64,000 bases of DNA from contig NC_055990.1 in NCBI RefSeq assembly GCF_018446385.1, positions 28,047,891-28,111,890 on the forward strand, in the 5' to 3' direction. Origin of the DNA: Zingiber officinale (taxonomy: Eukaryota > Streptophyta > Magnoliopsida > Zingiberales > Zingiberaceae). Positions 54,816 through 64,000 of the stretch are shown piece by piece. A model generated the notes under the pieces. That model did no database searches and was not told the DNA's origin. It worked only from the letters and a program-made list of their open reading frames with translations. Numbering within the stretch: the stretch's first letter is position 1; every line of letters starts with the position of its first letter. Position numbers and translations under genes: made by a program.

Positions 54816-56590
54816 GACTCAATCAATTTTATGTACCTAAAAATAAAATTCATTATCTAAAACCAAATCCATCGAAACCTATTAATTCAAACCTAAAATG
54901 TAAAATAAAATCAAACAAATCAAACTCAAATTGAAAAACTAAATTTAAATCAAATAACTATAAATTCCATTTAAAAATATGTTACAATCAAGTTTATTAC
55001 AACTATAAAACCAATTGACACAAACCTAAAACCTAAACCGAAATCTAAAATTTAATAATTCAGGGGAGGCTCCATATTAGTTCTCACTTCCAAAATAATA
55101 GTGTACTTGACTGGGTAATTTGAACTAGGTTAAAAAGGGACAAAAGTTTAATTTGACAAACAACACTGAAGAAGTTTTGGATGATAGTAGATTAGGGAAA
55201 TTCTGTTTATGCATGTCTAGAAAGATATGACTTTAATTTGGTGCATTTGGCTTAGTAGAACTAACTGAAGCTACCTCTTACTAATCATAGCTGGTTAGAC
55301 CAAAGTTTTGTACTAAATTTAGTGGATAAGACTATTTAAAAATTTTCAAATGCATGGTTACTTTAATGATGTCCAAGTAACTCACCACAGCTTAGATATT
55401 TATCCAAAGAATCTCTATTTGTTGAACCCAAAAACTAAACTTGAATCTAACACAAGTTAAATCAAACTCTGAAATTCCACTTAACTCATTTCACAAAACT
55501 ATAGGATCTCTTTCTTTGAAAACTTAGACTGTGAGATAAATAAGGTTAAATTAATTCAAAATAAATCAAATTTAATTAATTCACAATAAATTAAATAAAA
55601 TTAAATTAAGGTATGATTAATTCTAATTAATCAATCTGAAAATTAATAATTAATTCCTTTAAAATTATTAATTTATTATATTTGTAAATAATTATAAAAA
55701 TATTATTTTTATGAAAACTAAGATCTTAGGTTAGGTTAAGGGGAAGGATATTTATTTGGATAATTTTCAAATTCTAAAGAACTTATTAATTTATATTTTC
55801 TAAAAATTCTCATTTTCTTAGTATTTCAAAATTATTTTAACCTTAGCTTACATCGAACCCATAGAAAGCATGATCCTATAGATATAGGAATCGAGAATCT
55901 CACAAATACACTAGGTCTATCTTGATTGTGTATTCAAAAACATAGAATGACGTGAGATACGTAAGCATATTATTTGGAGTTTATATGCTTATATTAGTAC
56001 ATCAACATAAGTCTGAGTGAAAAATATAATAGTATATTAATCAAGTTAAGTAATCCTTTTTTTCAGCAAATTTCTAGTTGGATATTAATACTTAACTTGA
56101 CTAATCATGTGAAAACTACTATCTTTTGGTAGTTAGTTAATAACTAAAGGTTAGACATTTAACGACTAATTTTAAATGAGTATTTTTAAATTAAGTTTTT
56201 TTTATTTATTTCTCTTAAAAACTTATTTTTTTACACAATTAAAGTTTTTAATAACTTAACTAAATCTTTAACAACTTAATTCCTTTTAAATAAAAAAACT
56301 TAATTCAATATTTTTTTAACAAATTAATTATTTTTTAAAAAACCTTTTCAATAACTTAACTAATTTTTTTAAACTCATGTAAATTATCAATGATTTAATT
56401 AAAATTTTTAACTTAGTTTTTCTTTAAACCTTAATTCATTTTTTTTAATAACTTAAATAATTTTTTTCAACTTAATTAAATTAAGTTAATTAAAATTTAA
56501 AATTTTCAATTAACTTAATTGAATTTTTAACTACTTAAATTAATTTTTTAAACCTTAATTAATTTTTAACAACTTAATTAATGCTTAAGA
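54816..56590 (+). other. Fused non-coding spacers of element E
   Basis: No gene. AT-rich DNA with poly-A/T and AATTAATT words (55540-55660, 56160-56580). The fusion of post-gag and post-pol spacers described for element E lies somewhere in 55660-55850. Confidence 0.6.
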
Positions 56591-57673
56591 AGAAGGAAGA
56601 TGAGGACGATTAAGGGTGTTGGGAATAATAATATGAATGCCCACTGGAATGTCATAGATTAGCTTCATTTAATCCACCTCCTCGTCGTTAATATCCGAGA
56701 GTATGGTGATGTACCACAGGAAGTGGATGTGCAATGGAATTTCAAGAGCCATATAATCAAAACAAGTAGAGCTAGAAAAACATTAAGAACTTATAACAGA
56801 ACTCGAGAATGAAAGGAAGAATGAGGGCGAAGAAAAGTAGCCGGTAGAAGATAGTGAGAGCAAATGGAGAAGATGAATGAGTGGTCGTTTGTGCTAAGCC
56901 GCCACGACTTATAAAAACCCTTAGGGATTTATAAACTCACCGTCTAATTGTATGGACAAAATAAGCTAAAAGATCAGCATCATTCAAACCGAGAGGTGGT
57001 GGAATTCAAAATGTTAAACATCTCTGTCAGAAACATGGGTGAGCCACGTGCAACACTAGAGAAATGAATATTTATGATAAATGAAACAGATGAATTATCA
57101 TCATGATATATTATCATGCATAACGCCACATTTTCTCATGTATTTATGACACTTGCAAATATATAATTTTGCATTATCTAAAAATGTACCAGGCCTGAAA
57201 TCTCATTTTTCAAGGAAGAGGGGGTAACAGTTAGTTGATGAGAAGTATAAAACTCCCAATCAGCTAAAATGAGCAAGAATCCGATTGGCACGATTCTCTA
57301 GGCATTGACGCTAGACAATTTCATCAAAACGCAAAACGCAAAACGCAAAACGCAAAACGCAAATACCGATTGACATTCACACTCCAAGAAGATGGTAACA
57401 GGCCAAGAAAATAAAACGTCGAGGAACAAAAGCAAACTTTCAATCGGCTCCAATTAGCAAAGATCCTATTTACCTCATGAATAAATCATATGGTCTAGTC
57501 AGTTGTATTTGTACCTTTTTCAATTAAATTTGAAGGGGAGATTTTTTCTTTTCTTTTTTTTTTTTTTTTTTTTTTTTGCCGAAGAAAAGGGCTCAATGAG
57601 CTTGTATAAGTGACAGCCAAAGTCCATAGTGGGTCAAAAATATGAACAGCTAGGCTATAGGGGCACACATTAC
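56591..57673. other. Unidentified intergenic region with simple repeats
   Basis: No coding sequence is supported. It holds a TATA-like CTTATAAAAACCC near 56909, an (AAAACGC)n run of about four units at 57330-57361, and a T-run at 57558-57578. A purine tract GGAAGAGGGGG at 57215-57225 could precede an LTR, but I cannot confirm one. Confidence 0.45.
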
Positions 57674-58125
57674 CAATCGGCCTTGCCAATCCGATAGTTT
57701 CCTTCTGGACCCCATTCTTGACTCAGACAGCACTTATTAGGGACTCAGTTCCCTCATCCCCAATTGGCCCTATCAATCGGATAGTTTCCTTGTGCACCCG
57801 ATTCTCGACTTGAACCGGACTTACTAGGGACCCAGCTCTCTCATCCCCGATTGGCCCTGCCAATCATATAGTTTACTTGATTCCCTACTTGGACCAGACT
57901 TACTTGGGACCCAGCTCTCTCATCTTCGATTGACCTTGTCGATCGAATAGTTTCCTTGTGAACCCTATTCCCATTGCAAACCAGATGCACTAGGGGCTCC
58001 GCTCCTCATTGCTAGTCAACCCGACCGATCAGACATTCTACGTGTGACCCCCATTCCTGACTTCGATCGGATTCACCTAAGGCTATGTCTCTCTGTTCGT
58101 ATTCCCCCGATTGGAAAGGCCGATC
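57674..58125. repeat. Diverged ~85-bp minisatellite
   Basis: Units start near 57674, 57762, 57849, 57928, 58012 and 58108. Each opens with a palindromic word of the type GATTGGCCCTGCCAATC and continues 'atagtttccttgtg-accc-attc', 'actt-gaccggactta', 'tagggacccagctctctcatcccc'. Spacing is 79-96 bp. It may be part of an LTR. Confidence 0.7.
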
Positions 58126-58249
58126 GAACGTGCCATAAAAGAATCAATGATTGACTTGCTAAATTTCCATAAAACTCTGCTCCCTTTAAGGACATGGCTA
58201 TGGCCAGATCCGAGCTCGAATGGGCCGAGCTGAGGGAGATTAGTAGGGA

Positions 58250-58735
58250 TGTAAATGAACCAAATCGCTCGTGAGCTATTCGAAACTCGATTCGATAAAA
58301 GCTCGTTTAAGGAGACTCGTTAAGATAAACAAACCAAGCTCAAATTTTACAATATTTGGTTCGTTAGCTCGTGAGCATGTTCCTTAAGCTTATGAATCAA
58401 CTTTTAAATGAAAATAATTTTGATATTAAATTTATAAATTTTATACTCTACTTATAAAATATATAAATAAATATATTAAATTTATTTATTAAAATGAAAT
58501 TATAATTTTTAATAAGAATATTATAATTTTCTCTAAATATATAATTTAATTTTTAATAAAATATTTAAATTTATAATTTATATTTATTAAGCTCGTTTAG
58601 ATTCGATAAAAGCTCGAATAAGCTCGTGAATCATGAATATATTCGTTAAATAAAATTCAAACTCGGTTTGATTATAAACGAATCAAACTCAAACATTCAA
58701 GAGTTCGATTCGACTCGACTCGACTCGATTACACC
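58250..58735. mobile_element. Possible MITE with AAGCTCG/CGAGCTT words
   Basis: The left end GGGATGTAAATGAACC and the inverted right end GAGGTGTAATCGAGTCGAG are loosely complementary. The inside repeats ATTCGATAAAAGCTCG and GCTCGTGA words toward both ends around an AT-rich core. No clear target duplication is visible, so boundaries and class are uncertain. Confidence 0.4.
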
Positions 58736-58997
58736 TCAAAAATAAGAATAGCCGAGCTCCTAAGGTCTCGAGCCAAGTTGGCACGTCGTCTTTGATTTAA
58801 GTATGACCATCTTCACTTTCTTTGACTTGACTGACAATCCAGCTTGACAGTAGCATAATTTAATAATTATTCTTTTCATATTTGTATATTATTTTTGACA
58901 TGATAAATTTTGAATATTCATGTATGTTTGTTCTCTACACTGTCAGGAAAGTCTTATTTGCGGCGAGAACAATAGATAATGATATTTCGCCACCCAC

Positions 58998-59075
58998 TTC
59001 AAATGATTTCAAGAATCTAGCATTTCAAATGATTTCAAGAATCTAGCATTTCAAATGATTTCAAGAATCTAGCCT
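58998..59075 (+). repeat. 26-bp tandem repeat, three units
   Basis: Units built on TTCAAATGATTTCAAGAATC start at 58998, 59024 and 59050. The first two are identical; the third differs near its end. Confidence 0.85.
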
Positions 59076-59429
59076 TTGAATGCTACAAGGATCTACTTGG
59101 TCGTAAGTTGATTATGTTTGTGTATTAGGATTGAGATGCGAATCACCACCAAAGATATACAAGATTTCAACATCTACTATTCTGTACATATGAACATTAT
59201 GCAAGAAGGACAATTGTTGCATAAGAGACGCAAGTATCTGAACTAAAGCATGAAATAAAGATAATGCAAGAGTCACAGGCCCAAATGTTACAATAACTTC
59301 TCATGTGACATCACCCTAGTGAATTATTCGGGCAGTCTGATACAACTCTTATTATAAAGAAGAAAATTGTTTAAATACTTCTCGACACACTAATTAAATA
59401 TTTTGTTATAGTACTTTTTTTATATATTA

Positions 59430-59925
59430 TTCGACATTTAATTTATTTTGTCATTTTAAGATAATTTACTAGTATTCACTTTTATTAGTTATTTAATTAG
59501 TTTTTTAAAATTTACCGATTATTATTTTATAGCCAAATGTATTTTAGTAAAAATATCAAATTTATATTGGCTGGTAAACAGCCAAATATATATTTAATAG
59601 ATATTTTTAAAACTTATCCACCATTTATTTTTAAAAAATACCTGTCAAATATATATTTGGCTGAAAAATTAAGAGCCAAATAAATATATTTGGTTGGTAT
59701 TTTTAAGAATTTATCAACTATTTTTTTAAAAAAGTTATTAGCTAAATATATATTTGATGGTTAGTTTTAGGAAAATTTGCTGTGTCCATTTATTTGGCCG
59801 ATAATTTTTTTAAAAAAATATCAGCCAAAATAATAATCGGAAATAAAATTTACCCACAATAGATTATCAAATTACCGGCCAAGTCCTAGTTACATTTTTT
59901 GACCGGTAATCAATGTTACAAGCTA
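59430..59925. repeat. AT-rich region with AGCCAAATATATATTTGGCT-type inverted repeats
   Basis: Words such as GCCAAATATATATTT, ATATATTTGGCTG, AGCCAAATAAATATATTTGG and TTTGGCCGATAATTTTTTTAA recur in both orientations about every 60-100 bp, ending with ACCGGCCAAG and GACCGGTAATC. This looks like the subterminal part of a decayed DNA transposon; the class is unknown. The stretch 59076-59430 shows nothing. Confidence 0.5.
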
Positions 59926-60088
59926 AAATAATAATTTGTTTTAAACCCTTCTTTTCCCTAGTGAGAATATCATCACTCATCTTCAATTACCGGCGTCGGC
60001 TAAGTGTGGAGCTGGATCTTCTAGTGGTTTTCCTCGAACCTGTTTTTTCGCTGGGTCAATTCATCGTGACCTGGGGGTCGTATATGGT

Positions 60089-60340
60089 CCCGCCGTGACG
60101 GAGGCGCTGAGTTGCCCTGACGGAGGCGCTACAACTCGTCTGTCCAGGCGGGTCTAGTTGATTCCGTCTTCTTCATTGGCGTGAAGAAATGCAAGAAGAC
60201 TAAGCCTACGAGTCCCGCCGTGACGGAGGTGCTAAGTTCTCTCTGTCATTTTTCGTAGCAACTCGTCTGTCCAGGCGGGTCTAGTTGATTCCGTTTCTTC
60301 ATTGGCGTGAAGATATGCAAGAAGACTAAGCCTACGAGTC
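60089..60340 (+). repeat. 125-bp tandem duplication
   Basis: CCCGCCGTGACGGAGGCGCT starts at 60089 and, with one change, at 60214. Both units continue 'caactcgtctgtccaggcgggtc', 'tagttgattccgt', 'cttcattggcgtgaaga' and 'tgcaagaagactaagcctacgagt'. They differ by small indels and are GC-rich compared with the surroundings. No frame is conserved. Confidence 0.85.
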
Positions 60341-61330
60341 TTCTGCTTTGAATTCTTAATAAAATATTTGATGTAATTGTTTTTTTAGCTGCATTTGAGT
60401 TGTCATCATACAACAAAAATTAGAAAGAGCCCTTTTGATTTTCATTATTGTCAAATAGGTATTTTATGTTAGAAAAATATTAAAAGAGACTCATCTTAAT
60501 TAAGTTTTTTTTTTTCAAATTACCTTTTTTTTATATACCCAATCCAATCTCATTATAATAGTTTTAATACAAAAGTGTCTGACGTGACTAATCAATTAGA
60601 ATCGCGTTCAGTCAACTATTATGCTTTTAATTGTTAACTCATCAATTAGTAATCTAGTAAAAAATATTTAATGATCCTTAATGTTTAAAATTAAAAGAAA
60701 ATGTACTCATGTAAATCCAAGGAGTGCAAAGATGTTCATTTGATGTGAAATATAAATTTCTAACATTATCAAACACTTGACAAAAATGCTCAATGATAAG
60801 ATCTAAAATCTTTAAAAAAATGAATATTGATTTATTTATGATAATCTTAGAACTACAACAATACTCATTTGACACAAAATTAAAAATATAACATGATTAT
60901 ACAAAACTCAAAATCTAAAAAAAATAAATATAAACATACTCAAGGGAAGCCTACGAGTGTAATAATGCTTATATAGTACGAATTTTGAGTTTTGTTTGTC
61001 AAAATGGTTAATGACCCTATAGAACTTAATATCTAAAAAAAATAATCACATAGAGAATTAGAGAAATTTTACAAGTGAAATTATGTCTATTCAGCATAGA
61101 TTGAAAATCACTTCCAATCAATTGAAGTCCAAATTGACTCACGGCAGGCAGGTGATGGCTGACATTATTTTTAAGCGTGAGTAATCGATAACTCGAGTGG
61201 TAATGGATCTATTGAACCAGGTTGAATATAATGAAGGACATCTTGGACAATCAACGAGTCTTTTCGTAAATTTTAAAGTATTTTAAAAATTTGAAAATTG
61301 AAAATTGTAAATTACAATTCTTTTTCAACA
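60341..61330. other. AT-rich intergenic DNA
   Basis: I find no gene, repeat or element with clear ends. It separates the duplicated block from the kinase promoter. Confidence 0.5.
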
Positions 61331-61344
61331 ATAGCATAAATAGA

Positions 61345-61496
61345 CTGATGATGTGACGTTAAGTGCCTCAGATTTCCAATGCTTTGACTGAGTCATTCCC
61401 ATTCGCATAAGGAAGTCAGTTCCATCTGCATTCAGGCGACGCCGTTAAATATTCCATATTCTCCTTCAACCTCTCGTCGCTAATCAGCCATCAGCA
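61345..61496 (+). promoter_or_regulatory. Conserved upstream region of the intact kinase
   Basis: It matches the DNA before the pseudogene (about 21510-21656) with small indels. CGCCGTTAAATATTCC near 61440 may supply the TATA element; a pyrimidine-rich leader (TTCAACCTCTCGTCGC) precedes the ATG. The binding factors are unknown. Confidence 0.5.
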
Positions 61497-63905
61497 ATGG
61501 CAATGGCTTCTTCATGTTCCAGTGCAACTTCATTCTTGCTCTTCTCCTTCTTCCTTTCCTTCTCTCTTCCCTTCTTCTCCTCCGCAATATCAACTGACAC
61601 AATCTACGCAGAAACTTCTCTGTCCGGAAACCAGACCATCACCTCCAGAGGCGGCAGGTTCGTGCTTGGCTTCTTCACGCCACCAGGCAGCGCAGGCACG
61701 ACCTCCTTCAACTACTACATCGGCATCTGGTACAATAAGATCTCTGTGCTCACCCCAGTGTGGGTGGCCAACAGAGCCAATCCAGTCACGGACCCAACCG
61801 CGTCGGAGCTTAAGATCTCTGCTGATGGCAACCTCGTCCTCATCAACCAGTTCAAATCCGTCATATGGTCCACCAACGTCACCACCATCTCATCCTCCAA
61901 CTCCACAGTCGTCGTGGTCATCCTTGACAACGGTAATCTCCAGCTCAGGGATGGATCCAACTCCTCGCTCGTCTTCTGGCAGAGCTTTGATCACCCCACT
62001 GACACTTGGCTTCCTGGTGCCAAGTTGGGGTTCAATAAGATCACCAAAAGATCCCAACACCTCACTTCCTGGAAGAACAAAGTTGACCCTTCTCCTGGGA
62101 TCTTCACCTTTGAGATGGATCCGACTGGAAACTTTCAATACTTATATTTATGGAATTCATCTCGGATATATTGGGCCGCTGGAATGTGGGATGGGAACGA
62201 ATTTAGTTCAGCTACTGATGCCCCATCAGATTATAGGGCCTACAGGCAAGTTGTCAATGATACAGATGAGATGTATGTCAACCATACTGTAGATATTGCC
62301 AATCATCCCACGTCTAGACTAGTACTGGATTATGATTCCGGCCAGAACCAAGTACTGGTGTGGATGGAGAATTCGAAGTGGATGGTCGTCTGGGCTCAAC
62401 CAAAAAGCAAGTGCACAGTTTATGGGGTATGTGGACCTTTTGGTAGCTGCAGTGACTTCTCCTCACCCTTCTGTTCTTGTGTTAAAGGTTTCAGGATCAA
62501 GTCTCAGACAGATTGGGATTTGGGTGATAGAAGTCAGGGCTGTGAGAGGAAGACTGGTTTACAATGCAGTGGTCTAAACAACGACTCTGCCCATTCAGAG
62601 AAAGATGGCTTCTTTGAGATGCCAAATGTTAGGCTACCTGACAACCCTAACACTTTGGCCACAGCGGGAAGCAGGGAAGGCTGCCAGTTGGCTTGCTTGA
62701 GTAATTGCTCCTGCAACGCTTATTCCTTCAACGGTAGTGGATGCTTTGTTTGGCATGGAGGGTTGCTGAATCTGCAAGAACAATATAATCAATCTGATGC
62801 AGGTACTCTTTACTTGCGCTTGGCTGCCTCGGAGTTGCAATCTTCTGGAAGCAACAAGAAGAGAATGGTAGCACACATATCAGTCGGAGTCATCGTGCCG
62901 GCTGGTGTAGTTTGTTTGTTCATCATTGGGGGTTTGGTATGGAAGCGAGAAAGGAGGAGAGCTATCCAAAACTCTAAAGTTGTGCAGAATTCTTTGGTCT
63001 CCTTCATGTATGATGAGTTGCGGATGGCCACCAAAAACTTCTCAGAAAAGCTTGGAGGAGGGGGCTTTGGATCCGTGTTTAAAGGGTTGTTACCCGTCTC
63101 AATTGATATCGCTGTGAAGAAGCTTGAGGGTCTTTTACAAGGCGAGAAGCAGTTCCGAGCGGAAGTGAGCACACTAGGAGCCATTCAACATGTGAACCTC
63201 ATTAGGCTAATCGGCTTTTGCTCTCAAGGGACCAAGAAGTTGTTGGTCTATGAATTCATGCCAAGCGGTTCGTTAGCTGATCAGCTTTTTCATAGCAACT
63301 TCAATGTTTTGGACTGGAAAACAAGATATCAAATTGCTATCGGAATTGCAAGAGGATTAGCTTATCTCCATGAGCAATGCAGGGACAACATTATACATTG
63401 TGACATTAAGCCAGAGAACATACTGTTGGATGCTGCACTTGTGCCAAAAGTAGCTGATTTTGGTCTAGCAAAGCTCGTCGGAAGGAACTTTAGCAAAGTT
63501 CTCACAACCATTCGAGGAAGTAGAGGGTACATCGCCCCTGAATGGATTTCGGGTATGCCCATCACTACAAAAGTAGATGTTTACAGCTACGGAATGATGT
63601 TGTTCGAGATCATATCAGGAAAAAGAAACCTAATATACAAAGGAGAAAGTAGTTATGAGTTCTTTCCCTTAGTCGCAACAAACAAACTCATAATCGGAGA
63701 TGTCAAAAGCTTGCTAGACCAAAGGCTAGAGGGTAAAGCCAACTCGGAAGAGCTTGAAATAGCTTGTAAACTTGCCTGCTGGTGCATTAAAGATAACGAA
63801 ATCTCGAGGCCAACGATGAGTCAAATTGTTCAAGCTCTAGAGGGCAATCTGGATGTCGGCATTCCTCGTGTTCCAAGGTCACTCCAAGTCCAAAACGAGT
63901 CATGA
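61497..63905 (+). CDS. G-type lectin S-receptor-like serine/threonine-protein kinase
   Basis: 802 residues in one exon, as usual for the At2g19130-like group of plasma-membrane receptor kinases. The signal peptide is ~1-31. The B-lectin (mannose-binding-like) domain is ~33-155 (TITSRGGRFVLGFF, WVANR, LQLRDGSNSSLVFWQSFDHPTDTWLPG). The S-locus glycoprotein region follows. An EGF-like module with cysteines from C306 (CTVYGVCGPFGSC) leads to the PAN/apple domain ~369-448. The membrane segment is ~458-480 (VGVIVPAGVVCLFIIGGLVW). The kinase domain is ~515-790: GGGGFGSVFKG, K541, HCDIKPEN (H634, D636), DFG (D654), GSRGYIAPEW. HCD in place of HRD makes it a non-RD kinase, common among immune-type receptors; a role in perception or defence is inferred. 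All catalytic residues are present. The ATG is in the same place in the pseudogene. Its stop is 26 codons earlier than in the pseudogene copy. Confidence 0.96.
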   Translation: MAMASSCSSATSFLLFSFFLSFSLPFFSSAISTDTIYAETSLSGNQTITSRGGRFVLGFFTPPGSAGTTSFNYYIGIWYNKISVLTPVWVANRANPVTDPTASELKISADGNLVLINQFKSVIWSTNVTTISSSNSTVVVVILDNGNLQLRDGSNSSLVFWQSFDHPTDTWLPGAKLGFNKITKRSQHLTSWKNKVDPSPGIFTFEMDPTGNFQYLYLWNSSRIYWAAGMWDGNEFSSATDAPSDYRAYRQVVNDTDEMYVNHTVDIANHPTSRLVLDYDSGQNQVLVWMENSKWMVVWAQPKSKCTVYGVCGPFGSCSDFSSPFCSCVKGFRIKSQTDWDLGDRSQGCERKTGLQCSGLNNDSAHSEKDGFFEMPNVRLPDNPNTLATAGSREGCQLACLSNCSCNAYSFNGSGCFVWHGGLLNLQEQYNQSDAGTLYLRLAASELQSSGSNKKRMVAHISVGVIVPAGVVCLFIIGGLVWKRERRRAIQNSKVVQNSLVSFMYDELRMATKNFSEKLGGGGFGSVFKGLLPVSIDIAVKKLEGLLQGEKQFRAEVSTLGAIQHVNLIRLIGFCSQGTKKLLVYEFMPSGSLADQLFHSNFNVLDWKTRYQIAIGIARGLAYLHEQCRDNIIHCDIKPENILLDAALVPKVADFGLAKLVGRNFSKVLTTIRGSRGYIAPEWISGMPITTKVDVYSYGMMLFEIISGKRNLIYKGESSYEFFPLVATNKLIIGDVKSLLDQRLEGKANSEELEIACKLACWCIKDNEISRPTMSQIVQALEGNLDVGIPRVPRSLQVQNES

Positions 63906-64000
63906 ACCAAGAGCATCAATTCCTCTAGTTCACGTCAGAACTAAGGATGACTGTGCCACTTCAACTAGTCCGCAGATAAGGAGTGCTGCAACTTATATCC
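63906..64000 (+). other. 3' flank of the intact kinase
   Basis: Still alignable to the pseudogene's 3' end (TCAATTCCTCTAGTTCAC; GCAGATAAGGAGTGCTGCAACT). No polyadenylation signal is visible before the window ends. Confidence 0.5.

Larger units (their letters stand above)
51812..56590 (+). mobile_element. Copia (Sirevirus-like) element E, pol-less, 3' LTR not found
   Basis: A 5' LTR (51812-53024), degraded PBS, full-length but broken gag, and spacers homologous to element B are present. After gag the spacer matches B's post-gag spacer (55120-55540). It then passes into sequence matching B's post-pol spacer (from about 55850: 'gagaatctcacaaataca', 'gtgagata-gta'). The whole protease-to-RNase H block is absent. 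AT-rich tandem DNA fills 56160-56580. No 3' LTR is recognisable before 56590, so the element is truncated or its LTR is lost. Confidence 0.75.

Noticed and set aside
58250..58735. Firm MITE call with target duplication
   Set aside because: The ends are only loosely inverted and no matching flanking duplication could be found, so it is kept only as a low-confidence feature.

Overview
The window looks like a repeat-rich region of a flowering-plant nuclear genome. The evidence is an intronless receptor kinase of the G-type lectin class, LTR retrotransposons primed by initiator-Met tRNA, and hAT elements with 8-bp target duplications. A monocot is likely, perhaps Zingiberales, but that is a guess from general character. 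I see no rRNA, tRNA or CRISPR.

Only one ordinary gene appears intact: an 802-residue G-type lectin S-receptor-like kinase at 61497-63905. Its tandem paralogue is a pseudogene whose halves lie at 21657-22440 and 48981-50385, separated by about 26.5 kb of nested retrotransposons. The nest has three levels. Short-LTR Ty1/copia element A (22482-48980) sits in the pseudogene. Sirevirus-like copia element B (25640-47073, TSD AGTGA) sits in A. Sirevirus-like copia element C (34718-46043, TSD GTAAC) sits in B's 3' LTR. C is the best preserved; besides gag and pol it carries an extra, apparently spliced ORF between pol and its 3' LTR.

Left flank (1-15.8 kb): a chromodomain Ty3/gypsy element of Tekay/Del type with ~2.9 kb LTRs (1-11137, 5' LTR cut by the window edge) inserted in the gag of a copia element that lacks pol (D, 11138-13480). 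After it come an older copia LTR remnant, local direct repeats and a 516-bp non-autonomous hAT element with a perfect 8-bp TSD.

15844-21331 holds a complete hAT transposon: perfect 18-bp TIRs, perfect 8-bp TSD (GTTCAGTT) and a five-exon transposase that stays open for 1050 codons. It is the best candidate for a recently or currently active element here.

Right flank (50.4-61.5 kb): a gypsy LTR/PBS remnant, another pol-less gag-bearing copia derivative (E), several minisatellites, a possible MITE and AT-rich DNA with no gene I can support, ending at the conserved upstream region of the intact kinase.

Family assignments rest on motifs read by eye. No database search was possible.
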